64,000 nucleotides of DNA from Chitinophaga sp. GTDB taxonomy: Bacteria > Bacteroidota > Bacteroidia > Chitinophagales > Chitinophagaceae. The stretch lies in NCBI RefSeq assembly GCF_017745275.1, contig NZ_JAGHZS010000003.1:180693-244692 (forward strand), given 5' to 3'. A program made the position numbers and the translations under genes. The notes below the pieces were generated by a model. That model searched no databases and was not told the origin of the DNA. It saw only the letters and a program-made list of their open reading frames with translations. Positions 10,595-19,733 of the stretch are shown in pieces (position 1 is the first letter of the stretch; the number at the start of each line of letters is the position of its first letter).

Positions 10595-12655
10595 ATGAAA
10601 AAAATTACACTCTGTTGGCTGGTAGTTTTTTTAGGAATAATGAATGCGACGCAGGCGCAATATGTTTACGATTATAAACATACTGCAGATGTTTTTTACA
10701 ATTCGAGAGATTATTATTCCGCAGCGCAATACTACAATAAGGCGCTTGGTACTTTCAAGATCAAACCAGAACAGGTATTACCCTATACCCTTGCCGGTTC
10801 CGCTCCTCCCAGTGGGAAATTGAAAGATTATCAACAGGTAGTAGCCAGATTGGCTGAATCTTATCGCCTGTTCTATGACTATGGTAACGCAGAAACCTGG
10901 TACGCCCAGCTCGTAGGGTTCAACAATCCCGCATATCCCCAGGCACGCTACTGGTATGCAGTATGTTTGCGTTTTAATGGGAAATATCAGCAGGCATTGG
11001 ATGAATTTACCAAGTTCAAACAAAGCTATACTGCTGCAGACGAGTTGTCTGTAAGAACGCCTCTGGAAATTGCCTGCTGCCAGTTCGCTTTGTCAGAAGC
11101 GAATAAAGAACCAAGATTTACGATCGTAAAAACATCCGGTAACGTGAACGAAGGAGGCGCCAACTACGCCCCGGTTGTACTGGATGCTGGTACCTTAATG
11201 TATACGTCTTCCCGTTCCGACAATCCGCCTTTACCTACTCCTGCTACTAAATCCACGACAGCCAATAAAAAACAGCCTAAGGGTACCCCCTATGTAAACG
11301 CTTTATATACTGCCACCGGCAGTAATAATAACTATGACAACAGTCAGAAAGTAAAAATACCTGTAGCAAAAGGTTATGATCAGGGCGTATCTGCTGTTAC
11401 ACCAGATGGCAACTCCCTCTATCTTACCCGCTGGCAAATGAAGGATGGGGTAAAACAATCTGCTATTTACCTCAGCACCCGCCAAAATGGAGTATGGTCT
11501 GAACCTAAAATACTGGGAGATAATGTAAATGTACCAGGATACAATTCCATGCAACCATCTATCACGGCCGATGGAAAATATCTGTTGTTTGCTTCTAACA
11601 GACCTGGTGGTATGGGTAAAAATGATCTTTGGTACTGTATCATGACCAACGGGGTGCCAGGTGGAGCGCGTAACATGGGTACAGCTATCAATACCAAAGA
11701 TGAAGAACAGGCACCGTTCTATGATGCAGAAAAGAACCTGCTGGTATTCAGCTCTGATGGCCGTGTAGGCTTGGGAGGCCTTGATTTCTTCCAGAGTGAA
11801 GGCGATTTCGGTACCTGGTCTACTCCTGTGAATATGGGAAAACCATTGAACTCTCCGAAAGATGATATCTACTATACTGCCCTCGATAATAGCCATCCTT
11901 TTGCAGCAGGTTTCATTAGCTCCGACAGGGAGTCTATCTGTTGCCTGGAAGTATTCGGTATTCAACGTATCCGCAAAATAGCCAGTGGACTTATCGTAGA
12001 TTGTGATACCCATCAGCCATTACAAGGCGCCACTGTTACCCTGCTGGATACCGTGAGAAGGAAAACGATTAAAAAGATGACCCTGGGTACCGATGGCAGA
12101 TATACCTTTGAAGTAGATCCACAACGCTACTACAAGATAGTTGCTGAAAAAGAGAACTATTTTACCAAAGCGCTCTATTTCAATACAGACGAATTACAGC
12201 GGGTGGATTCAATGGATAACCCAACACTGTGCCTCAAACATTATGAAGTTGAGAAGCCAATTGTACTCAATAATATTTACTACGACTTCAACAAAGCCAC
12301 GCTTAGAGAAGAATCTAAAGTGGTGTTGGATACAGTGGTCGACATGTTGAAAGATAATCCGAAACTGACAATTGAAATGAGTGCGCACACAGATAGTGTA
12401 GGTTCTGTGAAGTACAACGAGAAATTGTCCCAGGCACGTGCACAGTCTTGCGTTGATTACCTGATTAGTAAAGGTATTTCACCTGATAGGCTCATTGCAA
12501 AAGGTTATGGTAAATCAAGACCAATTGCACCAAATTCACTGCCTAATCATAAAGATAATCCGGAAGGACGTCAGATGAATCGTAGAACAGAATTCAAGGT
12601 GTTGAAAAGACAAGTACAGGTAAAAGAAGAATACGATAATAGTAGTAGTCAGTAG
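10595..12655 (+). CDS. PorE-like OmpA-family protein (TPR, PD40 propeller, CarboxypepD_reg, OmpA)
   Basis: The 686-aa protein has a signal peptide (MKKITLCWLVVFLGIMNATQA), then TPR-like helices at about 30-160, PD40/WD40-like beta-propeller repeats at about 180-450 (PDGNSLYLTR, ADGKYLLFASNRPGG, FSSDGRVGLGGLDFF), a carboxypeptidase-regulatory-like domain at about 475-550, and a C-terminal OmpA peptidoglycan-binding domain (SAHTDSVGS, NEKLSQARAQ, RLIAKGYGKSRP). This order matches PorE of the T9SS, which anchors the machinery to peptidoglycan. The MKK start gives the proper signal peptide; a start 14 codons earlier is less likely. Co-directional with the PorP/SprF gene, it probably tethers the adhesin export apparatus. 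Genomes carry several such paralogues, so it may not be the core PorE. Confidence 0.88.
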   Translation: MKKITLCWLVVFLGIMNATQAQYVYDYKHTADVFYNSRDYYSAAQYYNKALGTFKIKPEQVLPYTLAGSAPPSGKLKDYQQVVARLAESYRLFYDYGNAETWYAQLVGFNNPAYPQARYWYAVCLRFNGKYQQALDEFTKFKQSYTAADELSVRTPLEIACCQFALSEANKEPRFTIVKTSGNVNEGGANYAPVVLDAGTLMYTSSRSDNPPLPTPATKSTTANKKQPKGTPYVNALYTATGSNNNYDNSQKVKIPVAKGYDQGVSAVTPDGNSLYLTRWQMKDGVKQSAIYLSTRQNGVWSEPKILGDNVNVPGYNSMQPSITADGKYLLFASNRPGGMGKNDLWYCIMTNGVPGGARNMGTAINTKDEEQAPFYDAEKNLLVFSSDGRVGLGGLDFFQSEGDFGTWSTPVNMGKPLNSPKDDIYYTALDNSHPFAAGFISSDRESICCLEVFGIQRIRKIASGLIVDCDTHQPLQGATVTLLDTVRRKTIKKMTLGTDGRYTFEVDPQRYYKIVAEKENYFTKALYFNTDELQRVDSMDNPTLCLKHYEVEKPIVLNNIYYDFNKATLREESKVVLDTVVDMLKDNPKLTIEMSAHTDSVGSVKYNEKLSQARAQSCVDYLISKGISPDRLIAKGYGKSRPIAPNSLPNHKDNPEGRQMNRRTEFKVLKRQVQVKEEYDNSSSQ

Positions 12656-12706
12656 AATTTTTTACGTGCAGTCGTATCCCGACTGCTTCCATATCCTATC
12701 TTTACC

Positions 12707-12740
12707 ATAGCCGCGCATATGTTGCGCGGCTATTTTATTA
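12707..12740 (+). terminator. Terminator of the PorP-PorE unit
   Basis: An 11-bp perfect stem (ATAGCCGCGCA and its complement) with a 5-nt loop is followed by a T-rich tract, 51 nt after the stop codon. Confidence 0.8.
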
Positions 12741-12771
12741 GTAAGGTTTCCTGCTTAAATATATCAATAGG

Positions 12772-12803
12772 AAAAGCATATCCCTTTTCAAGGATATGCT
12801 TTT
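12772..12803 (-). terminator. Hairpin downstream of the small lipoprotein gene
   Basis: A 12-bp perfect stem (AAAAGCATATCC) with an 8-nt loop lies 29 nt past the stop codon of the minus-strand gene. With A and T ends on its arms it could stop transcription in both directions. Confidence 0.65.
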
Positions 12804-12832
12804 GATAGTTTTAATGTAAACGCTAAAGAGTA

Positions 12833-13339
12833 TTAGTTGGATTTTCCAAACAGGCCGATAGCCAGCGTGTCTGCACCTTTCAGCACTTTAATGTGAGAAG
12901 CGATAGCCAGTGCGTTATCATATTTGAAAGCAGTGTCTTTCAATATACCACCAGCTTTGTTCACCTTGATAGATTTTACTTTATCGAAAATCTTTACATC
13001 CTGTGCAGCGCCGGTTCCAGTGAATCCACCTTTGAACAGGGTGTCAGTAACAGGTGCAACAGGTGTACCTGCAATCACGTAAGTATTGTATACTGCGTCT
13101 TTAGTATTTTTAGTGAGTTTCAATACTACGTTAACAGAGCTGTCAGTATTTTCAGTCAATACCAGGCTACCTACTTTGTTATCCTTATCAGCGCCAGTGC
13201 CTTTCAGATCAAAGGTTTTTGAGCGTGGGGTTGGAGGAGTTGGTTCATCATCATCTTTTTTGCAGGATGTGAAAGTAATACCCAATGCAGTAGCGAGCAC
13301 TACTCCTGTCAGGAGCGTGTTTTTGTTGAACATAAGCAT
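12833..13339 (-). CDS. Small lipoprotein of unknown function
   Basis: The 168-aa product has a short signal peptide ending in a lipobox (ITFTSC) followed by KKDDDEPTPPTP, the acidic/proline linker common in Bacteroidota surface lipoproteins, where charged residues after the Cys direct export to the cell surface. The remainder is rich in beta-prone KVGSLVLTENTDSSVNVVLKL-type strands and has no catalytic motif I recognise. The start could be the first Met or the third residue (MFNKN). It stands alone, with a hairpin behind it and the divergent MATE gene in front. The function is unknown; a small beta-sandwich resembling CHRD-like lipoproteins is possible but not demonstrated. Confidence 0.75.
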   Translation of the reverse strand: MLMFNKNTLLTGVVLATALGITFTSCKKDDDEPTPPTPRSKTFDLKGTGADKDNKVGSLVLTENTDSSVNVVLKLTKNTKDAVYNTYVIAGTPVAPVTDTLFKGGFTGTGAAQDVKIFDKVKSIKVNKAGGILKDTAFKYDNALAIASHIKVLKGADTLAIGLFGKSN

Positions 13340-13631
13340 GATTTCCGTTTTATAAGAGTTTTAAGATTGCGATTTTAACAGTTGTGGTCTTACAACTGAT
13401 ATTGATCTTTTTGGTTTTTTGTTTGTGATAATTCTTTCTATATAGGTTTTCAGCGCTTACTAGTGAATGTTAAACGAGGTATGAAATAAAAAGTTACAGC
13501 TATAAGTAGAAATTTTTTTGAATGTTTATTTTAATCTTATGTAATCCTTGCTGGTAAAGAATTACAGAACAGTGGAAAATTATTTTTTTAAAGCATGGTA
13601 AGTATAACTGCATGTTTAACCATTTATCTTT

Positions 13632-13654
13632 TTGTAAGATAAATTTTCTTACAA
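13632..13654. promoter_or_regulatory. Perfect dyad upstream of the MATE promoter
   Basis: TTGTAAGA-N7-TCTTACAA lies 8 nt upstream of the predicted -33 element. Its size and position suit a TetR/MarR-type operator, but no regulator gene is adjacent. Confidence 0.45.
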
Positions 13655-13661
13655 GATCATT

Positions 13662-13690
13662 TTGGTGATTCAAAAATTAAATTACATTTG
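13662..13690 (+). promoter_or_regulatory. Predicted promoter of the MATE gene
   Basis: TTG (13662-13664), an 18-nt spacer, then TACATTTG (13683-13690) match the Bacteroidota -33/-7 consensus. The leader would be about 135 nt and includes a perfect 8-bp hairpin (CTACGCCG, 13786-13804) 29 nt before the ATG. The 490-bp gap between the divergent genes holds nothing else I can support. Confidence 0.55.
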
Positions 13691-13832
13691 TAAAGCATCA
13701 CAATGCGCCAACTGATCGAAATATGAAAAATTAATTAGACACGGTACTTCCGTTTGTCGCCCTCCCACTTCTTTTTTCTTGTTTGCTACGCCGTCACGGC
13801 GTAGTGTTCCCCCTTATTTTCAAATTTATTGT

Positions 13833-15248
13833 ATGCATATTTTTAAGAAGATGCTATCTGGCATAGCTCGTTTCTTTCAATTATTTAAGATAGCCGTTAC
13901 TGGTAGTGAAAAAGAATTTACAACCGGTAGTATTAACCGTGCTATTTTCTTACTCTCCATTCCAATGATCCTGGAGATGGCAATGGAGTCGCTTTTTGCA
14001 GTGGTAGATATTTATTTTGTTGGCCACCTGGGTGTGAATGCGATTACAACAGTTGGATTAACAGAATCAGTACTGTCATTGGTATATACCGGTGCTATGG
14101 GGCTAAGTATGGCTGCTACCGCTATGATCGCAAGACGAACTGGTGAGAAAGACCCTGATGGAGCCGCACATGCGGCAGTACAGGCGCTATACCCCGGCCT
14201 GATGGTTTCTTTACTGGTAGGCGTTGTTGGGATATTTTTCTCGAAAGATATATTACTGTTAATGGGTGCTGCCAAAGAAGTGGCAGATTACGGTGTTGCC
14301 TATACGAAGATAGTACTCGGTGGCAATGTAGTTGTTATCTTATTGTTTTTGATCAATGGTATTTTTCGCGGGGCAGGCGATGCCGCATTAGCGATGAGAA
14401 CATTGTGGCTGGCCAACGGCTTGAATATTTTACTTTGTCCGTTATTGATTTCCGGCTGGGGCCCCGTTCCGGCTTTGGGACTGGAAGGTGCGGCTATTGC
14501 TACATTGATAGGCAGGGGTGCCGGTGTAACTTACCAGTTATATCACCTGGTAAGAGGAAAGGGATTAATAAGAATAACAAAAAAGCATCTGGCGCCCGTG
14601 TGGTCACTGATTATTTCGGTATTGAAAATAGCCATGGGAGCAACTGCTCAAATGCTGATTGCCTCTGCTAGCTGGATCTTCCTGGTACGCATCATTTCTT
14701 ACTTTGGGAAGGATGCCGTGGCGGGTTACACCATCGCGATACGGGTAATGATTTTCACCATTTTACCGGCATGGGGAATGGCCAATGCTGCTGCTGCGCT
14801 GGTGGGGCAAAACCTGGGAGCGCAGCAACCAGAACGTGCTGCTACCTCAGCATGGCGTGCCGCATTCTTTAATATGATTTTCCTGGGACTGGTAGCCATC
14901 GTATTTATGGTAGGATCACCTGGTATAATTAGTTTTTTTACAAACGATGCGGAGGTAAAAGCTATCGCGGTACAATGTCTCCGGCTGGTAAGCGCCGGCT
15001 ACATCTTTTATGCTTTCGGTATGGTGTTAACCCAATCCTTTAATGGTGCCGGTGATACCCGTACGCCCATGATGATCAATCTTTTCGCGATGTGGATGTT
15101 TCAGATGCCGTTGGCCTATACCCTTTCCGTATGGCTAAAGATGGGGCCTGAAGGTGTGTTCTGGTCTATCGTGCTGGCAGAATCTGCGGCCGCTATAGCG
15201 GCCATCCTGTTGTTTCGCCGTGGGGCCTGGAAGGCGGTAAAGATTTAG
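13833..15248 (+). CDS. MATE family efflux transporter
   Basis: The 471-aa protein has twelve predicted membrane segments arranged as two homologous halves. The N-terminal half carries the MATE signature (GSINRAIFLLSIPMILEM, then ESLFAVVDIYFVGHLG), and the second half repeats the pattern (ALVGQNLGAQQPERA). Such proteins expel cationic drugs and metabolites in exchange for H+ or Na+ across the inner membrane. The ATG giving MHIFKKM is preferred over a TTG 18 codons earlier, which would lie in the leader hairpin. It stands alone, with a predicted promoter, upstream dyad and leader hairpin that suggest inducible expression. The substrate cannot be told from sequence. Confidence 0.93.
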   Translation: MHIFKKMLSGIARFFQLFKIAVTGSEKEFTTGSINRAIFLLSIPMILEMAMESLFAVVDIYFVGHLGVNAITTVGLTESVLSLVYTGAMGLSMAATAMIARRTGEKDPDGAAHAAVQALYPGLMVSLLVGVVGIFFSKDILLLMGAAKEVADYGVAYTKIVLGGNVVVILLFLINGIFRGAGDAALAMRTLWLANGLNILLCPLLISGWGPVPALGLEGAAIATLIGRGAGVTYQLYHLVRGKGLIRITKKHLAPVWSLIISVLKIAMGATAQMLIASASWIFLVRIISYFGKDAVAGYTIAIRVMIFTILPAWGMANAAAALVGQNLGAQQPERAATSAWRAAFFNMIFLGLVAIVFMVGSPGIISFFTNDAEVKAIAVQCLRLVSAGYIFYAFGMVLTQSFNGAGDTRTPMMINLFAMWMFQMPLAYTLSVWLKMGPEGVFWSIVLAESAAAIAAILLFRRGAWKAVKI

Positions 15249-15327
15249 CTTTCCGCTTTCTATAGAAGTAGTTACCTTTGCCAGGTTTTGTATTAAATTT
15301 TAAAATAATAAAAATTAACTAAATAGC

Positions 15328-16251
15328 ATGTCACTTACGGTTGTAGGCACTATGGCGTTCGATGAAATCGAAACCCCCTTTGGCAAATCAGGTAAAATCA
15401 TTGGTGGTTCCGCCACTTACATCGCATGGGCTGCGTCTAACTTTGTTCAGCCAATTAACCAGGTATCTGTAATCGGGGAAGATTTCCCTCAATCAGAACT
15501 GGATGCCCTGGCTGCAAAAGGTGTAGCGCTGGATGGCGTGCAACACAAACCGGGAGAAAAAACTTTCTATTGGTCTGGCAAGTACCATATGGATATGAAT
15601 ACCCGTGACTCCCTGGCTACAGAACTGAATGTACTGGCTGACTTTAAACCGGTTATTCCTGAAAGCTACCAGGGAAGCGAATTCCTGATTTTGGGTAACC
15701 TCACTCCACAGGTACAAATGAGCGTACTGGATCAGTTGAAAGTACGTCCTAAGCTGATCGTAATGGATACCATGAACTTCTGGATGGAAGTAGCATTGGA
15801 TGATCTGCTGAAAGTATTAAAAAGAGTAGACGTGCTGATGGTGAACGACGGAGAAGCCCGCCAGCTGAGTGGTGAATATTCATTGGTAAAAGCTGCCCGT
15901 AAGATTATGTCTATGGGGCCCCGTTACCTGATCATTAAGAAGGGGGAACACGGCGCACTGTTATTCTACGAAAATCATGTATTCTTTGCACCTGCTATGC
16001 CATTGGATGATGTATACGATCCAACCGGCGCCGGTGATACTTTTGCCGGTGGTTTTATAGGTCACCTGGCTAAGACAAAAGATATTTCGTTCGAAAATAT
16101 GAAGACCGCTATCATCGTAGGTTCTGCCATGGCATCTTTCTGTGTGGAGAAATTCGGTACAGAGCGTATCCGCGAAATTACACAAGAAGACATCTCTGCC
16201 CGCCTGGAACAGTTCGTGCAGTTGGTTAATTTTGATATAGATCTGGTATAG
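15328..16251 (+). CDS. PfkB-family sugar/nucleoside kinase
   Basis: The 307-aa cytoplasmic kinase has an N-terminal Gly-rich segment (GKIIGGSATYIAWAAS) for substrate binding and the C-terminal PfkB signature DPTGAGDTFAGGF, whose Asp is the catalytic base and whose GAGD forms the anion hole. It transfers phosphate from ATP to a hydroxymethyl group of a sugar or nucleoside; the exact substrate (adenosine-, ribose- or fructose-type) is not determinable here. A TACCTTTG -7-like element lies at 15273-15280, without a clear TTG partner. The gene converges with the S1/P1 nuclease gene, and a long hairpin fills the entire space between their stop codons. Confidence 0.9.
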   Translation: MSLTVVGTMAFDEIETPFGKSGKIIGGSATYIAWAASNFVQPINQVSVIGEDFPQSELDALAAKGVALDGVQHKPGEKTFYWSGKYHMDMNTRDSLATELNVLADFKPVIPESYQGSEFLILGNLTPQVQMSVLDQLKVRPKLIVMDTMNFWMEVALDDLLKVLKRVDVLMVNDGEARQLSGEYSLVKAARKIMSMGPRYLIIKKGEHGALLFYENHVFFAPAMPLDDVYDPTGAGDTFAGGFIGHLAKTKDISFENMKTAIIVGSAMASFCVEKFGTERIREITQEDISARLEQFVQLVNFDIDLV

Positions 16252-16374
16252 CCGAAAGCATAAAGCTAAAAGTAAAAAGCTATTGAGGTGAATGATAAGA
16301 GCGGGTATTTAAATTACTCTTTCGCTCCTGTCTTCGCCTCAATAGCTTTTTACTTTTAGCTTTATGCTTTCAGC
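16251..16374. repeat. Long heptad hairpin A between convergent genes
   Basis: Arms of 38 nt at 16251-16288 and 16337-16374 match except for one base. They are built from heptads of form GCNNAAA (GCATAAA, GCTAAAA). The left arm starts at the last base of one stop codon and the right arm ends at the last base of the opposing stop codon. The loop holds GCGGGTATT...TTACT, related to copies B and C. It probably acts as a bidirectional terminator or mRNA 3'-end structure. Confidence 0.85.
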
Positions 16375-17165
16375 TATTTATAAATACTATTTAATACAGC
16401 GGCCAGTCTTAACCCTCCTTTCAATAACTGTTGGTTCAAATCAGCTACAAAAACATAGTTATAGCGATAGCTGAGTTTGGAGTCGGGTTTGGTATAACCA
16501 TAAACCTTGTCGGCCAGCAAATGCGACTCAAACATCCAGTCGGCGATAGAACCTTGCTGTAAACGCTTAATTTCAGCAGTAGGAGCTATATTTAGCGCTT
16601 TGGTATATTCGGTGTAGCTCAGCTGCTGGAAATCGATCAGTTGTTCATCCCAAACCCGGTGAAGGTTAGAGGCTTTGTCGAACCACATTACATTGATTTT
16701 GTTGCCGCCCATGTCTTCATCACGGCCCACATGCAGGGGTTGATGCATATCCCCCATCATATGTACCAGGAAAGTAAGGGCAAATAAATGCTTTTCCTTA
16801 GTCAGCGTACGGTTTTTCAGGTCTTTAATCATCGCCTGGGTTTCGGTATACAGGTTTTCGCCGGTAGCTGCAGCCAGTAACTGGTTGAATTGCTCACGTT
16901 CAATACCGGCCGGAAAATCGAGATAATGCCAGGTGTTGGTATGATCATATTGGTGAGTGGTGTCCGACTTAATAAAGTCAGGCCAGTTGGCAATCATGGC
17001 CATGCTTTGTGATCCCAGGATCCGCGTAATCGCTTTGCGCGCTTTAGGTGTCAGGTGAAGCCAGGCAATTTCAGCAGTAATGCGGTGTCCATTAGGACCC
17101 CAGGCAAAGGTGGCAAGCGGAAGCAGGAAGGCCACTATCAGGCCCATTACAATTTTTTTTCTCAT
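16374..17165 (-). CDS. S1/P1-type zinc-dependent nuclease
   Basis: The 263-aa product has a signal peptide ending TFA, so mature Trp (WGPNGHRITAEIA) becomes residue 1, whose amino group and carbonyl bind zinc in this family. Further zinc ligands are visible in NWPDFIK, YDHTNTWHY, HMMGDMHQPLHVGRDEDMGGN and NLHRVWDEQL. The enzyme would degrade single-stranded DNA and RNA or release 3'-phosphate in the periplasm or outside the cell, probably for phosphate and nucleoside scavenging. The family is common in Bacteroidota and the length is normal. It stands alone, converging with the PfkB kinase gene. Confidence 0.92.
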   Translation of the reverse strand: MRKKIVMGLIVAFLLPLATFAWGPNGHRITAEIAWLHLTPKARKAITRILGSQSMAMIANWPDFIKSDTTHQYDHTNTWHYLDFPAGIEREQFNQLLAAATGENLYTETQAMIKDLKNRTLTKEKHLFALTFLVHMMGDMHQPLHVGRDEDMGGNKINVMWFDKASNLHRVWDEQLIDFQQLSYTEYTKALNIAPTAEIKRLQQGSIADWMFESHLLADKVYGYTKPDSKLSYRYNYVFVADLNQQLLKGGLRLAAVLNSIYK

Positions 17166-17270
17166 AAGTCTGTCCTTGGTATAAACCGTAAAATTAAAGC
17201 TTCTTTTTTAACACTTTAACTTCCTTATTCTTTAGTATTTTTACAGGTACTGCTCAAATATTATTTCAAT

Positions 17271-19325
17271 ATGCCTTTTAGTATCCATGCACCATATGCT
17301 CCTGCTGGTGATCAGCCGGAAGCTATTAAACAGTTAACCCAGGGCCTCAACGCAGGAGAACCATTTCAGACCCTGCTGGGGGTAACCGGTTCCGGAAAAA
17401 CCTACACTGTAGCCAATGTAATACAGCAGGTACAACGTCCTACCCTTGTTTTAACACATAATAAAACCCTGGTAGCCCAGTTGTACGGCGAATTCCGGCA
17501 GTTTTTCCCGGATAATGCGGTAGAATATTATGTATCCTACTACGACTATTACCAGCCGGAAGCTTATATGCCGGTAAGTGATACCTATATAGAGAAAGAT
17601 CTGGCTATCAACGAGGAGTTGGATAAACTCCGGTTGAAAACCACTGCTAACCTGCTTTCCGGTCGTCGCGATATTATCGTGGTAGCCAGTGTGTCCTGTA
17701 TTTATGGTATCGGTAACCCTACCGATTACGAAAATGGGATTATCCGCATCCGGAAAGGACAAACCCTGAGCCGTAATACGTTGTTACACGGATTGGTAAA
17801 TTCCTTGTATAGCCGTACCACCGCTGACTTTAACAGGGGCAACTTCCGGGTTAAAGGAGATACAGTAGATATTAACCTGCCTTACGTGGATTATGGCTAC
17901 CGGATTACTTTTTTTGGAGATGAGATTGAAGAGATAGAAACCATTGATGTGCAGAACAGCAAACGTATTACTGTAGTGGAAAATGCCGCCATTTTCCCGG
18001 CTAATATGTACCTGGCACCTAAAGAGATGATGCAGCAAATCATCTTTGAAATACAGGATGAGCTGAAAGCACAGGTAGACTATTTTAAAGCCAATGGTAA
18101 ACTAATAGAAGCCCAGCGTTTATCTGAGAGGGTAAATTATGATGTGGAAATGATCCGTGAGCTGGGCTACTGCAGCGGTATTGAGAACTATTCCCGGTTC
18201 CTGGACCGTCGTAAACCTGGCGCCAGGCCATTCTGCCTGTTGGATTATTTTCCGGACGACTTCCTGCTGGTGGTAGATGAGAGCCACGTAACGATTCCGC
18301 AAATTGGCGCCATGTATGGTGGCGACCGTTCCCGTAAACTAAACCTGGTGGAATTTGGTTTCCGTTTACCATCGGCAATGGATAACCGCCCGCTCAATTT
18401 CTATGAGTTCGAAAACCTGGTGAACCAGGCCATTTTTGTGAGCGCTACACCAGGTGATTATGAACTGAAGAAAACGGAAGGGGTGGTAGTAGAGCAGGTG
18501 GTACGTCCTACCGGCCTGCTGGAGCCTCCTATTGAAGTAAGACCTAGTGTAAACCAGGTGGACGATCTGCTGGAAGAAATAGATAAACGGGTACAGAAAG
18601 GGGACCGTGTGCTGGTGACTACGCTCACCAAGCGTATGGCGGAGGAAATGGACAAATACCTGGGACGTATTAATATTAAGTCGCGCTACATTCACTCGGA
18701 AGTAGACACCCTGGAGCGTATAGAAATATTACGTGACCTGCGGTTGGGTAATATAGATGTATTAGTAGGGGTAAACCTGCTGAGAGAGGGATTGGATTTA
18801 CCGGAAGTATCACTGGTAGCTATCCTGGATGCCGATAAGGAGGGTTTCCTGCGTGATGAGCGTTCGCTGACGCAAACAGCTGGTCGTGCGGCACGTAATG
18901 TGGATGGGTTGGTAATTTTTTATGCAGATACTATCACAGAGAGTATGCAGCGCACCATAGATGAAACAGATCGTCGCCGGGAAAAGCAGGTAGCTTTTAA
19001 CCTGGCGCATAATATTACCCCGAAAACGGTTCGCAAAAGCAAGGAACAGATCCTTGGACAAACGTCTGTATTGGAAATTAAGCATTTCGATGAAAATTCT
19101 CCGATGGCGATACATGATGAGGTGCAGTTAGTGGCGGAGGATGCTATGGAATATGCGAAATCTTCTGCTGCAGCGGTGAAAACGATTCCGCAGATGGAGA
19201 AATCTATTGCGAAGGTGAAGAAGGATATGGAAAAGGCAGCCCGCGATCTTGATTTTATGGAAGCAGCTCGTTTAAGGGATCAGATGTTTGCGATGGAGCG
19301 AGAATTATTAGAAATGAAACAATAA
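17271..19325 (+). CDS. uvrB: Excinuclease ABC subunit B
   Basis: The 684-aa protein is full length for UvrB. It shows Walker A GVTGSGKT near residue 40, the damage-probing beta-hairpin region YYDYYQPEAYMP, helicase motif II DESH (about residue 338), motifs V/VI (GVNLLREGLDLPEVSL, QTAGRAARN), and a C-terminal UVR domain (LDFMEAARLRDQMFAMERELL) that contacts UvrC. With UvrA it scans DNA for bulky lesions and loads UvrC for dual incision in nucleotide excision repair. It is monocistronic here, and I see no LexA-type box. Certain call. Confidence 0.99.
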   Translation: MPFSIHAPYAPAGDQPEAIKQLTQGLNAGEPFQTLLGVTGSGKTYTVANVIQQVQRPTLVLTHNKTLVAQLYGEFRQFFPDNAVEYYVSYYDYYQPEAYMPVSDTYIEKDLAINEELDKLRLKTTANLLSGRRDIIVVASVSCIYGIGNPTDYENGIIRIRKGQTLSRNTLLHGLVNSLYSRTTADFNRGNFRVKGDTVDINLPYVDYGYRITFFGDEIEEIETIDVQNSKRITVVENAAIFPANMYLAPKEMMQQIIFEIQDELKAQVDYFKANGKLIEAQRLSERVNYDVEMIRELGYCSGIENYSRFLDRRKPGARPFCLLDYFPDDFLLVVDESHVTIPQIGAMYGGDRSRKLNLVEFGFRLPSAMDNRPLNFYEFENLVNQAIFVSATPGDYELKKTEGVVVEQVVRPTGLLEPPIEVRPSVNQVDDLLEEIDKRVQKGDRVLVTTLTKRMAEEMDKYLGRINIKSRYIHSEVDTLERIEILRDLRLGNIDVLVGVNLLREGLDLPEVSLVAILDADKEGFLRDERSLTQTAGRAARNVDGLVIFYADTITESMQRTIDETDRRREKQVAFNLAHNITPKTVRKSKEQILGQTSVLEIKHFDENSPMAIHDEVQLVAEDAMEYAKSSAAAVKTIPQMEKSIAKVKKDMEKAARDLDFMEAARLRDQMFAMERELLEMKQ

Positions 19326-19425
19326 ATGAGTTTGTCTGGAAATAATATTATATAGAATTAATTATAATATAATTGGCTGTTTTTTTATATTGAAATGATT
19401 TTATTGTAATTTATATTATATTGTT

Positions 19426-19479
19426 TGTCAGGTGTTTATGTGATTGTTTTCGGTAATACTGTCACACATACACCTGGCA
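19426..19479. promoter_or_regulatory. Imperfect 18-nt dyad in the AT-rich uvrB-amt gap
   Basis: The arms TGTCAGGTGTTTATGTGA and its partner match at 15 of 18 positions across an 18-nt spacer. It may be the uvrB terminator, although no T-run follows, or an operator for amt. The rest of 19326-19733 is AT-rich. A weak promoter candidate (TTG 19635, N21, TATTTTTA) precedes amt. Confidence 0.35.
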
Positions 19480-19733
19480 AATTTTAAAATTGTTAACCTT
19501 CTCATAATACTTGTTTAATGAGTTGGTATTCAACTAATTATATCCAATATTCCGACTCTTCTTTAAGCTGAAATTCTGAAAAAGTATAATTAATATTATT
19601 ATTTATTATTATATAATTGACTTAATCCTAAATATTGCACCGTTCATTCAAATATTTCTATTTTTAGCGCCTTCTATTTGATGTTTTAAATTTCGGATCT
19701 ACTTTTATTTAAGAAATTTAAAAATCAAACGCT

